A program made the translations under genes and the position numbers. Below are positions 63,371 to 64,000 of a stretch of 64,000 nt of DNA, piece after piece (position 1 is the stretch's first letter; the number at the start of each line of letters is the position of its first letter). The notes under the pieces were generated by a model. The model had not been told where the DNA came from. It was given only the letters and a program-made list of their open reading frames with translations, and ran no database searches. Source of the DNA: Paraspadella gotoi (lineage: Eukaryota; Chaetognatha); contig JBJCIZ010000239.1 in NCBI GenBank assembly GCA_051294375.1, positions 1,692,581-1,756,580 of the forward strand, written 5' to 3'.

Positions 63371-63766
63371 CTACATCGACGTCAAGGCTACGACTTCGGG
63401 TTCCTCGAATTCCGAGCGAGTCTTCAAACATCCCAGCGTCGCGCCGACGACGCCGACGAGAAAGATCAAGGACGCCCCAACGACGGTGCCGAAAAGAAGG
63501 CTATGAGCGCCGGGGCTGAGCATCCCGAGAGGGCGCTCCATCGCCGCGAAGGCGTCGACGCGATTCGTGGTCACGGACTCCGTCAGCCCCTGGCACCAGA
63601 GCAGCGAGAACATCCAAGGGGCGTTGGGGACCCAGACGTTGGAGGTGACGTTGTGACGAGCGAATTGGGACATGAGGGTCGACGGGAAGGCGCGTCCGAA
63701 GTGGATGTTGCGGTGAGTGAGGTTGCGGCGTAGGAAGTAGGAGAGATCGTCCACCAAGTCGTCGTT
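63371..63766 (-). CDS. Last exon of a GDPD5/GDE2-like six-TM glycerophosphodiester phosphodiesterase (partial)
   Basis: 132 codons with stop; the 5' part lies beyond the window. The acceptor is CACCGCAG followed by NDDLVDDLSYFLRRN. VWVPNAPWMFSLLWCQGLTESVTTNRV matches the conserved end of the GDE extracellular domain (human VNEPWLFSLLWCAGVPSVTS) and is followed by the last TM helix, LLFGTVVGASLIFLVGVVGA, and a short cytoplasmic tail ending VVALTSM. Family members cleave GPI anchors or glycerophosphodiesters at the cell surface. Assignment to GDPD5, GDPD2 or GDPD4 cannot be made from this exon. Confidence 0.75.
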   Translation of the reverse strand, partial: NDDLVDDLSYFLRRNLTHRNIHFGRAFPSTLMSQFARHNVTSNVWVPNAPWMFSLLWCQGLTESVTTNRVDAFAAMERPLGMLSPGAHSLLFGTVVGASLIFLVGVVGATLGCLKTRSEFEEPEVVALTSM

Positions 63767-64000
63767 CTGCGGTGGTGGTCGTGGTGGTTTTTCCAATCAG
63801 AAATTTAACCACGGATAATTTTTAATTGATTTTAATTTTAATTCATATAAGGAAGGAACTTTTGACGCAACCAAGCATATTGTCGTATTGACATTGACTT
63901 ATCATAAATTTTGTTCTTGTGTCATTACATGTTCTCTTATTCAACAAATAAGTTAATTGGTATGTTAATTAGGAATACTAATAGAGCAAAGTAAGTATAC

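Overview
This is a compact animal nuclear genome segment. Exons are GC-rich, introns and spacers are AT-rich, introns are mostly 50-400 bp, and splice sites are GT-AG with a few GC-AG. The gene set points to a ciliated metazoan: polypeptide GalNAc-transferase, dynein-2 light intermediate chain, the UFM1 E1 enzyme, an ELAV-type RNA-binding protein, a homeobox gene and a six-TM GDE-type phosphodiesterase. I cannot name the species. All exon boundaries below come from reading conserved protein blocks, splice consensus and codon phase by eye. In every multi-exon gene the phases close, except at two single-base frameshifts noted separately.

Layout. Nineteen protein genes lie head-to-tail on the minus strand from 1.3 kb to 63.8 kb: DTWD2, an ANKRD66-like gene, TMEM167B, SF3B6, UBA5, a membrane-anchored TPR protein, a four-RRM ELAV-like protein, VTI1A, ANAPC4, GALNT11-like, KIN (KIN17), an OTU protease, MED28, IST1, PTPMT1, AGK, serine racemase, an enolase-phosphoglycerate mutase fusion, and the last exon of a GDPD5-like gene that leaves the window. 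Spacers are about 66-1,065 bp. The only two plus-strand genes are nested inside introns of minus-strand genes: DYNC2LI1 inside KIN, and an intronless K50 homeobox gene inside the enolase-PGAM gene.

Mobile DNA sits mostly in one place. The first intron of the ANKRD66-like gene is about 11 kb. It holds a BEL/Pao LTR element (two LTRs of about 555 bp, decayed gag and protease, no reverse transcriptase seen) and a 3.3-kb nested palindrome. The palindrome's inner arms carry hammerhead-like motifs of the kind found in Penelope-like elements. A separate 2.25-kb TA-flanked element with terminal inverted repeats fills the intron joining the enolase and mutase halves of the fusion gene. tRNA-derived SINE-like repeats, perfect hairpins and a short dispersed intronic motif (core ATTTGCATATTGCAG) also recur.

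The most notable result is a single predicted gene of about 685 codons that joins enolase to cofactor-dependent phosphoglycerate mutase, two consecutive glycolytic steps. The enolase half has no stop codon and the mutase half has no start codon. The splice phases match, and the junction encodes the normal enolase C-terminus running straight into the mutase. Other points of note are an AGK whose GGDGT nucleotide-binding motif is altered to GGSGL, the unbroken same-strand gene array, and the polarised intronic motif.
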